Shown here one piece after another: positions 42,899 through 51,233 of a stretch of DNA of 64,000 nucleotides (position 1 is the stretch's first letter; each line of letters begins with the position of its first letter). The DNA comes from Bacteroidales bacterium (GTDB lineage Bacteria; Bacteroidota; Bacteroidia; Bacteroidales; VadinHA17): the NCBI GenBank assembly GCA_029932855.1, contig JAOZPG010000001.1, forward strand, positions 245,084-309,083. Direction: 5' to 3'. The translations under genes and the position numbers were made by a program. The notes beneath the pieces were generated by a model. That model was not told the origin of the DNA. It saw only the letters and a program-made list of their open reading frames with translations, and searched no databases.

Positions 42899-43537
42899 AT
42901 GTTTCATGCAAATAATTCAAAGCGCTTAACAATTACGGCAATAGCTTTTGTACTAATTATTATTGTCGGATTGATAACTATGCACAAGCCCGAGCATATA
43001 TACAAGCTTAACCCGGCAGACCTTGTTGAGAGCATAATGATGAAGGATGGAGAGCTAACGCCCGGGAAAGCTGTTTACTATGCAGAAGAAAGCAATCCTG
43101 ATTTTGTGTTTATAGATATCAGGAATCAGTATGAATTTATTAAAGGGCATATACCTAATGCAATAAATATTCCTCTTACCGAACTGCTTTCAAAGGCAAC
43201 TCTAAAACAGTTTGATAAGTATTCTGAAGACAGTGTAACCATAGTTATATATGGCAACAGCCAGACGGATGCAAACGCACCCTGGATGATTTTGAAACAG
43301 CTTGCTTATCCGGATGTAAAAATCCTGCTTGGTGGATTTGATTATTACTCTAAAGACCATGCAGAGACAGGTGATACGGCCGGGATGCCTGAATATTATG
43401 TAGAGATCCCCAAATATGATTATGCAGCCATAGCAGCTGAAACATCATCAGGGGATGTTACCGGGCAGGACGTAAAAGCCGAACCGGTATTGCCTGTCAG
43501 GAAGAAAAAGAAAACAGTGGCTTCAGGAGGATGCTGA
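42899..43537 (+). CDS. Membrane-anchored rhodanese-fold protein with C-terminal SGGC tail (2)
   Basis: The 212-residue protein is built like its neighbour. It has an N-terminal anchor (about 9-28), a rhodanese fold (about 65-160, with FVFIDIRNQYEFIKGHIPNAINIP), and a loose linker. The tail VRKKKKTVASGGC has the same last twelve residues as the first protein. The catalytic-loop position reads VIYGNSQTDA, so the usual Cys is Gly. The two rhodanese domains are otherwise only distantly similar and the tail codons differ, so the tail looks conserved by selection. The gene ends 3 bp from the convergent PLP enzyme gene. The two proteins may act as a pair. Confidence 0.85.
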   Translation: MFHANNSKRLTITAIAFVLIIIVGLITMHKPEHIYKLNPADLVESIMMKDGELTPGKAVYYAEESNPDFVFIDIRNQYEFIKGHIPNAINIPLTELLSKATLKQFDKYSEDSVTIVIYGNSQTDANAPWMILKQLAYPDVKILLGGFDYYSKDHAETGDTAGMPEYYVEIPKYDYAAIAAETSSGDVTGQDVKAEPVLPVRKKKKTVASGGC

Positions 43538-43540
43538 TAT

Positions 43541-44719
43541 TCAGCATTTATTAAGCGCCTGTTCAAGATCGGCAAGCTGATCCTCAACATTTTCAATTCC
43601 CACGGCTAACCTTACCAGTCCGTCACTTATGCCGGCCTTTATTCTTTCTTCGCGGGGGACGGCAGAGTGTGTCATGGATGCAGGATGCTGGATAAGTGTT
43701 TCTACCCCACCAAGTGAAACGGCCAGCAAGGCCAGCTTCATATTATCCATAAGGGTCTCGCCGGCTTTTAATCCTCCCTTGAGACCAAAGCTTATCATTG
43801 TCCCAAATCCCCTCATCTGTTGTTTGGCAAGTTCATGCTGGGGATGAGATTTTAGTCCCGGGTATTTTACCCATTCAAGCTTGGGATGCTTCTCCAACCA
43901 GGAAGCGATTATGGCAGCAGACTCCTGTGCTTTTTCAATTCTTATTGAAAGGGTTTTAACACCCCTGAGAACCATATATGCCTGGTGTGGATCCATGTTA
44001 AAGCCAAGATTTACCATCATGGGTCTTACCTTTTTATATAATTCTTCAGTCTTAGTTATAATTATCCCGCCAACTATATCGGCATGACCGTTAATAAACT
44101 TTGTGACTGAATGAAAAGAGATATCCGCACCCAGGTCAAGCGGACTTTGCAGGTAAGGGCTTGAAAAAGTATTGTCCACCACCAGTATCATATTATGTTG
44201 TTTTGCAATTTGTGCACATGCTTTTATATCTGACAACTGCATTGTAGGATTTGAAGGGGTTTCGAGATAAAGCATTTTGGTATTCGGCTTGATATGGCTG
44301 ATGATGTTTTCTATTGAAGAAGTATCAACATAACTTGATTCCACACCAAATTTTGAAAAATATTTTTCCATTATCACTCTTGATGGTCCGTAAACCGAAG
44401 CTGTACTTATCATATGGCTGCCCTGCTCCAGTATGCCCATATATATAGATGTTACGGCTCCCATTCCAGAGGAGGTGGCAATTGCACCGTATCCGTTTTC
44501 AAGAGCTGCAATATTATTCTCAAGTGCTTTAATTGTAGGATTGGCAATGCGGGTATAAATATATCCTTCTTCCTTTCCGGCAAAGCGGTCAGCACCTTGC
44601 TTTGCACTACGGAATGCAAACGTTGAACTTTGGTAAATAGGTACATTGGCACTTCCAAACTGGTCTATATCAATTCCGCCATGTACCATTTTCGTATTAA
44701 ATCCGGCTTTTTTATCCAT
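43541..44719 (-). CDS. PLP-dependent trans-sulfuration enzyme (methionine gamma-lyase / cystathionine-type)
   Basis: The 392-residue protein belongs to the Cys/Met metabolism PLP family. It has YTRIANPTIKALE near 54, LETPSNPTMQLSDI near 150, the cofactor Asp in VVDNTFSSPYLQSP, and the PLP lysine in HSVTKFINGHAD near 207. Members are methionine gamma-lyase, cystathionine gamma-synthase/lyase or homocysteine synthase. The Cys typical of Pseudomonas methionine gamma-lyase (YGCT) is replaced here (VYGPS), so the reaction is not settled. Several members release H2S or methanethiol, which fits the sulfur genes next door. It is convergent with the rhodanese operon. Confidence 0.88.
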   Translation of the reverse strand: MDKKAGFNTKMVHGGIDIDQFGSANVPIYQSSTFAFRSAKQGADRFAGKEEGYIYTRIANPTIKALENNIAALENGYGAIATSSGMGAVTSIYMGILEQGSHMISTASVYGPSRVIMEKYFSKFGVESSYVDTSSIENIISHIKPNTKMLYLETPSNPTMQLSDIKACAQIAKQHNMILVVDNTFSSPYLQSPLDLGADISFHSVTKFINGHADIVGGIIITKTEELYKKVRPMMVNLGFNMDPHQAYMVLRGVKTLSIRIEKAQESAAIIASWLEKHPKLEWVKYPGLKSHPQHELAKQQMRGFGTMISFGLKGGLKAGETLMDNMKLALLAVSLGGVETLIQHPASMTHSAVPREERIKAGISDGLVRLAVGIENVEDQLADLEQALNKC

Positions 44720-44746
44720 TTTTTTAAAAAAATTATAGTTAAGTAA

Positions 44747-45499
44747 TCATGTCTTGTTCTTTATATGTTTGGCAAGGCTGTTGGCAAAAACAAAATCATT
44801 AAGGTCATGGTTATCAGAATCCAGTATCTCGTTTCTGGTTCCTTCCCAGCATTTTTTACCCTTGAAGATAAAAACTACTTTTTCACCTATTTCCATGACC
44901 GAATTCATATCGTGGGTATTTACTACAGTGGTAATATTAAATTCCCTGGTGATTTCTTGTATCAGTGCATCAATAAGAATAGCTGTTTTAGGATCAAGAC
45001 CTGAATTGGGTTCATCACAGAAGAGATATTTCGGGTTTAGGGCTATGGCCCGGGCAAGTGCTACTCTTTTTTGCATTCCCCCGCTTATTTCAGCCGGGAA
45101 AAGATGACCGGCATTTTCAATATTTACCCTCTCCAGGCAAAAGTGTGCCCTGTCAAGTTTTTCATCATAAGAGTCAGTTGTAAACATGTCCAAAGGATAC
45201 ATTACATTTTCAATTACCGTTGCAGAGTCAAACAAGGCCCCTCCCTGGAACATCATTCCCACCTTCTGTCGTATTTTCTTCTTTTCTTTAAAGGCAAGAT
45301 CGCTAAAGACGATATCATCATAGAGTATTTTCCCTTGGTCAGGATCAATAAGACCTATTAAACTTTTAAGCAATACAGTTTTTCCCGAACCACTCTGTCC
45401 TATTACAAGATTGGTTTTCCCGGGATCGAATTTAACAGAAACATCATCCAGCACTTTTAGCTTTCCAAAAGACTTGGAAATATTTATTGCTTCTATCAT
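44747..45499 (-). CDS. mlaF: ABC transporter ATPase, MlaF type
   Basis: The 250-residue ATPase has Walker A GQSGSGKTVLL near 34, signature SGGMQKRVALARA near 139, Walker B YLFCDEPNSGLDP near 160, and the switch His in VVNTHDMNSV. With the MlaE-type permease encoded upstream (4-bp ATGA overlap), it forms the core of a phospholipid transporter between the membranes. The MlaD-type (MCE) component is not in the window. Confidence 0.9.
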   Translation of the reverse strand: MIEAINISKSFGKLKVLDDVSVKFDPGKTNLVIGQSGSGKTVLLKSLIGLIDPDQGKILYDDIVFSDLAFKEKKKIRQKVGMMFQGGALFDSATVIENVMYPLDMFTTDSYDEKLDRAHFCLERVNIENAGHLFPAEISGGMQKRVALARAIALNPKYLFCDEPNSGLDPKTAILIDALIQEITREFNITTVVNTHDMNSVMEIGEKVVFIFKGKKCWEGTRNEILDSDNHDLNDFVFANSLAKHIKNKT

Positions 45500-46236
45500 G
45501 ACAGAAGAAGTTGAGTGAGGATAACATTAAATATGAGTATGACAATACTGCTGTATACCACTGCTTTTGTGCTGGCTCTGCCAACTTCTATAGAGCCTCC
45601 AGATGCGAAATATCCATGAAAAGATGAAACGGATGTTATAATAAAGGCAAAGAAAACAGTTTTGACCATAGCATATGTAATATAATAGGGTATGAAAGCA
45701 TATTGAATACCAATAATGAAATATTCAGAAGAAACCACACCGGTTGCAATAACTGCTATCCAGCCACCAGTAACTCCAACTATGATACTTATTGCAGTTA
45801 AAATAGGGTTAAAGAACAGGGCCGCAATAATTTTGGGCAGTATGAGATAGCTGGCCGAATTAACGCCCATGATCTCAAGGGCATCTATTTGTTCACTTAC
45901 TCTCATGGTTCCTAATTCGGATGCTATATTTGATCCTACTTTCCCGGCAAGAATAAGGGCTATCATTGTGGATGAGAACTCAAGCATCATAGAGTCGCGG
46001 CATCCCAGTCCAATCAGATATTTCGGTAGTAAGGGATTTTCAGTATTATAAGCAGTTTGCAGGGTAATAACAGCACCCATAAAGGCAGAGATGATTATTA
46101 CTATACCTATGGAATTGATACCCAAAGACTGAATTTCCTTAACAATTTGTTTATAATAGACACTTTTTTTTTCGGGCTTTGCAAATACTTTGGATAGTAA
46201 TATGAAATAACTGCCTATTTGTGATAAAATATTCAT
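45496..46236 (-). CDS. mlaE: MlaE-type ABC permease
   Basis: The 246-residue permease with about five membrane segments has the MlaE family hallmarks FMGAVITLQTAY near 49, STMIALILAGKVGSNIASELGTMRVSEQIDAL near 89, and VKTVFFAFIITSVSSFHGY near the end. It maintains outer-membrane lipid asymmetry in E. coli; the direction in Bacteroidota is not known. It is the first gene of the pair and faces a 349-bp intergenic region. Confidence 0.9.
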   Translation of the reverse strand: MNILSQIGSYFILLSKVFAKPEKKSVYYKQIVKEIQSLGINSIGIVIIISAFMGAVITLQTAYNTENPLLPKYLIGLGCRDSMMLEFSSTMIALILAGKVGSNIASELGTMRVSEQIDALEIMGVNSASYLILPKIIAALFFNPILTAISIIVGVTGGWIAVIATGVVSSEYFIIGIQYAFIPYYITYAMVKTVFFAFIITSVSSFHGYFASGGSIEVGRASTKAVVYSSIVILIFNVILTQLLLS

Positions 46237-46585
46237 TTTTTGCTACTGCTTAACAAAATTAGTAATTTTTTTCCCCTTCTTTGAGATATATTTGTTTTTA
46301 AAGTAAATAAAACTTGGGTGTGTGGCGACAACTTTCATAATAAGTGACGAGCTTATAAGAAACATCAGCTTGTGAATAAGCAGCTCAATTTGTAATCAAA
46401 TTAACCATTATGTTGATTTGTTCGGAATGAATATATACCTATAATTAAAGCAAACTTAAATAATGATTTATCCGTATAATTAAAATAGTAAACATAAATA
46501 TTGAAACGAACATTAATAAATTTAATTGATTACTTTTCAGCAAACTTCGATTAATCTTATTAGTTAATTATAAAAATTTAAACGC
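46237..46585. other. Divergent intergenic region of 349 bp
   Basis: No gene is seen. The region holds the promoters for mlaEF (minus) and manC (plus). One clean inverted repeat, AATTTG-TAAT-CAAATT (46387-46402), may be an operator. Most of the rest is A/T-rich sequence. Confidence 0.45.
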
Positions 46586-47677
46586 GTGAATAAAAATAAT
46601 TTCTGTGTTATTATGGCAGGAGGTATTGGCAGCAGGTTCTGGCCATTAAGCCGTACTGCCAGGCCAAAACAATTCCTGGATATCCTGGGTACAGGGAAAT
46701 CACTTTTACAACATACTGTTCAAAGGTTTATGAATATTTGTCCTGTTGAGAATATATTCATTGTTTCAAATAAAGAATATGAAAGTATTATTAAAGAGCA
46801 GTTACCCGATTTTTCTGATTTCCAGATTATGCTGGAGCCATTAAGAAAGAATACGGCACCATGTATTGCTTATGCTAATTACAGGATTAAGCAGGTTAAT
46901 ACAAATGCTAATATTATTGTTGCTCCTTCCGATCATATTATTTTAAATGAAAAGGAATTTATTAAGAAAGTTATTCAGGGGCTTAAGTTTGTAAGTGAGA
47001 ATGATGCTTTGCTTACCCTGGGTATTAAACCAGGCAGGCCGGAAACGGGCTATGGTTATATACAAGGGATGAAGAAACCTGTTAAAAAAGGGATGCCTGA
47101 TCTTATGAAGGTAAAGACATTTACCGAAAAACCTGACCTTAGCTTGGCGAAAGCATTTTTACGAAGCGGTGATTTTTACTGGAATTCGGGCTTGTTTATC
47201 TGGTCTTTGAAAACGATACAGGATTCATTTAATACTCACCTGGCAGAAGTAGCTTCATTATTCAATGAATTGGAGACAGGTTTGTCTCCGGACAGTGAGG
47301 CTGTAGCTATAGGATCAGCATATAATGAGTCAAGAAACATATCCATTGACTATGGCATAATGGAAAAAGCCGAGAATGTTTATGTTTTGTCTGCTGACTT
47401 TGGCTGGTCTGACCTGGGGACATGGAGCTCTTTATATGATCATCATGAGAAGGATGAGAATAATAATACAATAAGTGGGAAGAGCATAATGATATATGAT
47501 AGCAAAGGATGTATATTAAATGCTCCGGATCAGAAAGTGGTGGTTGTACAGGGATTGAAGGATTATATTGTTGTTGATTCTGAAAAGGTATTACTTATTT
47601 GCAGGAAAAAGGATGAGCAGTCCATAAAGCAAATAGTAAATGATGTAAAGATGCGAAGAGGCGAAGAATATATTTAA
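46586..47677 (+). CDS. manC: Mannose-1-phosphate guanylyltransferase
   Basis: The enzyme makes GDP-mannose from mannose-1-phosphate and GTP. The 363-residue protein has the nucleotidyl signature MAGGIGSRFWPLSRTARPKQFL at its start, the VAPSDHII metal motif near 113, TFTEKPDLSLA near 193, and FYWNSGLFIW near 210. It has only the transferase domain plus a short beta-helix, with no phosphomannose isomerase domain. The start is GTG (46586), because no ATG precedes the first motif. A strong hairpin terminator follows. Confidence 0.93.
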   Translation: MNKNNFCVIMAGGIGSRFWPLSRTARPKQFLDILGTGKSLLQHTVQRFMNICPVENIFIVSNKEYESIIKEQLPDFSDFQIMLEPLRKNTAPCIAYANYRIKQVNTNANIIVAPSDHIILNEKEFIKKVIQGLKFVSENDALLTLGIKPGRPETGYGYIQGMKKPVKKGMPDLMKVKTFTEKPDLSLAKAFLRSGDFYWNSGLFIWSLKTIQDSFNTHLAEVASLFNELETGLSPDSEAVAIGSAYNESRNISIDYGIMEKAENVYVLSADFGWSDLGTWSSLYDHHEKDENNNTISGKSIMIYDSKGCILNAPDQKVVVVQGLKDYIVVDSEKVLLICRKKDEQSIKQIVNDVKMRRGEEYI

Positions 47678-47702
47678 GAATACAGCTTATATTAATTTTG
47701 TA

Positions 47703-47743
47703 GCAAAAAAAAACTCCTGATATGTAACAGGAGTTTTTTTATT
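47703..47743. terminator. Bidirectional intrinsic terminator between manC and gldN
   Basis: AAACTCCTG-N8-CAGGAGTTT (47711-47736) has a run of A before it and a run of T after it. It therefore works as an intrinsic terminator for manC on the plus strand and for gldN on the minus strand, whose stops flank it. Confidence 0.85.
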
Positions 47744-47761
47744 GATATAGTATTTATAATT

Positions 47762-48607
47762 CTAATATTCCCAAAGATCCTGTTCCATATTGAAAATAGC
47801 TTCCTTGATCTTCTCTGATTCAAGTAAGGCTCCTCTGCCGGTTTCATACTCTGTTACCGACCGGTTATCATAAACATTTGATTCGGCAAGAATATAACTG
47901 GCAAATCTTCGCTGCAGGAACAGATCATCATAGGAAATACGATGTGCGTCATTTTTCCTGTTATAGGCCTCATGATTTGCAAAGGTTGATCTGAAATCAG
48001 GATAAGATATCCAGAATAATTTCCTTTTTTCCGTATTCTGAGTATCATCGTTATAGGAGATTCTTATAGGACAAAGTCCCAATATTCTAACTTGCAATGA
48101 AGACAGTTTATTATCAAAATACCAAACCTCTTGTACTATATATTGTTTCACTTCGGATGATCTGGCATCAGTCCTGGTAATTTCCTGGGTGTATACTCCG
48201 GGATTATTTGGGTCTTCAACTTCAATAGTATCTACAGAAGCACCAAATTTCTTATCTATCTCTGAAAGGGTTGTTTGAATGGTCATATCTTCGCCCAAAT
48301 CACCATCATAAGCATTTACGGTCCCCGATTTAATTTCACCAAGGATAACATCTATTAAACTGTTCCAGTCACCTTTGGGTTCTGTGGGGAAGTATAATGG
48401 CTGATTCATTTTTTCCCTGAGATCAATTAACCTCCATATCTTTTTGGCCCACATAACATCTGCTTCCCTCAGGAAAGGATATGGTGCCGGGTCTCTTTGA
48501 CCGATTTGTTTTTCATATATCCAATTTGCCTGTTGTGCTTTTGTTTCCTGTGAATAGAAAACCAGAAGCATAAAAAGAATGGCAAATAAGCCTATTATTT
48601 TCTTCAT
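47762..48607 (-). CDS. gldN: GldN / PorN, T9SS periplasmic ring component
   Basis: GldN forms, with GldK, a periplasmic ring of the type IX secretion system under the outer membrane. The 281-residue protein has a signal peptide (cleavage near ETKAQ). The family pattern includes DVMWAKKIWRLIDLREKMNQPLY near 48, VQEVWYFDNKLSSLQVRILGLCPI near 165, and KLFWISYPDFR. It is the last gene of the porP-gldKLMN operon and is followed by a strong terminator. Length is somewhat shorter than that of flavobacterial GldN, normal for Bacteroidia. Confidence 0.93.
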   Translation of the reverse strand: MKKIIGLFAILFMLLVFYSQETKAQQANWIYEKQIGQRDPAPYPFLREADVMWAKKIWRLIDLREKMNQPLYFPTEPKGDWNSLIDVILGEIKSGTVNAYDGDLGEDMTIQTTLSEIDKKFGASVDTIEVEDPNNPGVYTQEITRTDARSSEVKQYIVQEVWYFDNKLSSLQVRILGLCPIRISYNDDTQNTEKRKLFWISYPDFRSTFANHEAYNRKNDAHRISYDDLFLQRRFASYILAESNVYDNRSVTEYETGRGALLESEKIKEAIFNMEQDLWEY

Positions 48608-48628
48608 GTCTTTATTCTTTAATATTCA

Positions 48629-50254
48629 TTACTTGACTTTAAAAACCAGAGGAGGCAATTTCCTTGTTTTTCCATCCGGACCAACAGCCTTGATCTCACT
48701 TATATAAGCAGTCTGGTTACGCTTAAGTCTTTTTAACAGTGCTTTTTGTGCTGATGTGAAGAGATTATTGCCTGAATCCTCATCAATGGTGTATCCTTTA
48801 TCGGTTATAGATACCCTGAAGCCTGTAACTCTGAAGGAAAGGTCAAAATCAAAATTCTCAAGTTCAGCTACAACGCCCCTTTGTGCAGACAGGATTGCTT
48901 TAGATATATCTCCACCCTTGCTTCCGGCAACCTTGGCAACAGGATCAGGCACATTTTTTACCCTGAATTTAACAGAACCCATGGTTTTGGCTTTTCCGCC
49001 AACATTTGCTGTAACAGTAACTTTTGCTTCAACACCAGGTTTTCTGGGCCTGACTATGAAATTTCCTCTGAATCGTTTGGTTTTTCCCCGGCTGATCTTT
49101 CCGTTTGTCATACTTGCCCTGATCTGTGAGTCTCCAATTCCGGGAACTGAAATATTAACCGGGTTATCAACTCCAACATAAAAAACGTTCATAGCTGTCG
49201 GTGAAACAACCACGTTGGGAGCAGCTACCATATAACTTCCTTCAAAGGGATAAGCAATCTTAGATCCATCAGGAGCCTTTACCTTAATAAGACCTCCCCA
49301 TTTCTTTTCCCCAAGGCTTGAGGTTTTCTTTTTATAGATTCCCATCCCTCTTTCATCTATGGTAAGAGTTTCATAATCTCCTATCATTTTGTATTCTTTA
49401 GAACCGTTTGCAGCTGTAATGGTCTCATATTTTCCAACCTGTATCTCAGGCTTTTGAGTTGAGTCCATAGCTGCAATAAAGACTTTAGCCTCGTAATTAC
49501 TTCCACTTGTAATATGGTTGGAGCCAATTACAGTAGGGACAAGCTTATTGACTCTTATATCCGCTGCTCCAATCTGGCTAAAAAAGAAATCAAGAGCATC
49601 GGCTTCAGCATTTCTGACATCGTTTTGAATTTTCGACAGTATGGTAATAACAGCAACAAGGGGTAATGTATGAAAATTATGATACTCCCATAATACTGTT
49701 TGATCATGTTCCTTAACATCATTGGTAAGCAAGCTGTTTTCAATACCTGCTGTAACATTAGGATGTCCTTCACCAACTTGTTCAAGCAGGAACTCCCTGT
49801 AATCAATTATTGCAGCCTTAAGATCGAAAGCCTTTCCGTTATTGTTAGAGCCGATAAGTATTTCTGAAGGGATGTTAGTATCATCTATTCTTTTTATTTT
49901 CTCTGTTTCAACATGCCCGTCAACGATAGCATCCAGGTCTCCTGCAGTTTCAACAATTTCAACCTTTAATGATTGAATATATTCGTATAGTTCATTAGAG
50001 CGTTCTCTCACAGAGCGGGCAACCTTAACCCAGGGTCCGGCTTTGGCAGGGTTAGCAAGAGCTTTTGATTCGAAGTCGGCATAAACCACATTGTTCTTTT
50101 GCATAAAATTAGCTGTGGTTTTTACAAGACCTTCATCCACCCTCTTAAATGCTTCGACAGCTTCTTTTGATACATTCAGTGCCAGCAATGCTGTTAGCAC
50201 CAAATACATCATTCCTATCATTTTTTGTCTCGGAGTTTCTTTTCCGTGAGCCAT
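48629..50254 (-). CDS. gldM: GldM / PorM, T9SS motor stalk
   Basis: GldM has a single N-terminal membrane helix (about 14-33) and a long periplasmic part made of a helical bundle and Ig-like domains. It spans the periplasm and transmits motion from GldL. The start MAHGKETPRQKMIGMMYLVLTALLALNVS is a highly conserved family signature (only part quoted here). The 541 residues fit the family. Spacing to gldL (31 bp) and gldN (21 bp) supports one operon. Confidence 0.94.
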   Translation of the reverse strand: MAHGKETPRQKMIGMMYLVLTALLALNVSKEAVEAFKRVDEGLVKTTANFMQKNNVVYADFESKALANPAKAGPWVKVARSVRERSNELYEYIQSLKVEIVETAGDLDAIVDGHVETEKIKRIDDTNIPSEILIGSNNNGKAFDLKAAIIDYREFLLEQVGEGHPNVTAGIENSLLTNDVKEHDQTVLWEYHNFHTLPLVAVITILSKIQNDVRNAEADALDFFFSQIGAADIRVNKLVPTVIGSNHITSGSNYEAKVFIAAMDSTQKPEIQVGKYETITAANGSKEYKMIGDYETLTIDERGMGIYKKKTSSLGEKKWGGLIKVKAPDGSKIAYPFEGSYMVAAPNVVVSPTAMNVFYVGVDNPVNISVPGIGDSQIRASMTNGKISRGKTKRFRGNFIVRPRKPGVEAKVTVTANVGGKAKTMGSVKFRVKNVPDPVAKVAGSKGGDISKAILSAQRGVVAELENFDFDLSFRVTGFRVSITDKGYTIDEDSGNNLFTSAQKALLKRLKRNQTAYISEIKAVGPDGKTRKLPPLVFKVK

Positions 50255-50285
50255 AGTTGTATGGTATTAATTTAGAAAGACTGAA

Positions 50286-51188
50286 TTATTTGCTCATTAC
50301 ATTCATTGCTGCAAGCATATTACCATAAATGGTATTAAGAGCAGCAAGATTATCACTGAGCTTTGTAACTTCTTCCTTATATCTTTTAGTATTATCAGCA
50401 GAACTGATAAGATCATCCATCATGTTTTGCATGCCATCATAAAGAGCTTCAGTATTCTGTAAATGTTTATTTGTACCTTCCAGTTGCAATTCATAAACTG
50501 CATTAAGGGCAGCAAGATTCTTATTTACTGTTTCAAGATGATCGCCATATGATTTACTGCCGTCTTCAATAGTAGTAAATGACTGGGACAACTTCTGGTA
50601 ACTTGAACCTGACTCGGTAATAAGATTAGCTGTTTTGTCGTATGATTCTGACAGTCTTTCCACTGAGCTTTTCAGGGTCTGGGTTGACTCAACATATGAT
50701 TCTGTGTGGCTGTTGATTGTGTCAGCAGCTTTCTGAACATTTTCAACATAGTTATTACTGGCTACTGCTGCATCTGAAATATCAGTCAGGTTTTCAGTGG
50801 TAGTGTTCAGTGTTTTCAGTCCGTCACCCAGCTTCCTGAACAGGTCGGGTGTTATTTGTGCATTTTCAAGAAGACTGTCAAACTTCTCAAGGGCAGAAGA
50901 ACTACCATGAACAGGCTTGTGGTATTGTTCAAGTTCATCTTCATCTGTTAAACCTGCAAGTTCAGGATAGACCAGTGTCCAGTCAACTTCTTCATGCAAA
51001 GGTTCAAAAGCTGAGAAAAAGAAAATGACAGCCTCAGTGGAAAGGCCAAGGGTTAACATAAAGCCGGCTAAAGGCCAGTGCTGAATTTTAAAAAGTGCTC
51101 CGATAATTACAACGGAAGCCCCCAGGCCGTAAAGCTTAGCCATAAATGCTTTCCATCCGCTACTTTGTACAATTTCAGTAAGATTCAT
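50286..51188 (-). CDS. gldL: GldL / PorL, T9SS proton-driven motor subunit
   Basis: GldL sits in the inner membrane as a pentamer around GldM and uses the proton gradient. The 300-residue protein has two helices (about 20-38 and 43-62) with the acidic residue in LGLSTEAVIFFFSAFEP that is implicated in proton passage. A cytoplasmic tail, predicted mainly helical and rich in Asn/Ser/Thr, follows. Typical PorL/GldL start. It lies between gldK and gldM as usual. Confidence 0.93.
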   Translation of the reverse strand: MNLTEIVQSSGWKAFMAKLYGLGASVVIIGALFKIQHWPLAGFMLTLGLSTEAVIFFFSAFEPLHEEVDWTLVYPELAGLTDEDELEQYHKPVHGSSSALEKFDSLLENAQITPDLFRKLGDGLKTLNTTTENLTDISDAAVASNNYVENVQKAADTINSHTESYVESTQTLKSSVERLSESYDKTANLITESGSSYQKLSQSFTTIEDGSKSYGDHLETVNKNLAALNAVYELQLEGTNKHLQNTEALYDGMQNMMDDLISSADNTKRYKEEVTKLSDNLAALNTIYGNMLAAMNVMSK

Positions 51189-51233
51189 AGTAGGTTGATT
51201 ATTTGATTACAATTTCTGTTTTTATTTAAAGAT

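Noticed and set aside
43541-44719. Firm naming as methionine gamma-lyase
   Set aside because: The cysteine typical of characterised methionine gamma-lyase is absent. Cystathionine gamma-synthase or lyase activity is equally possible.
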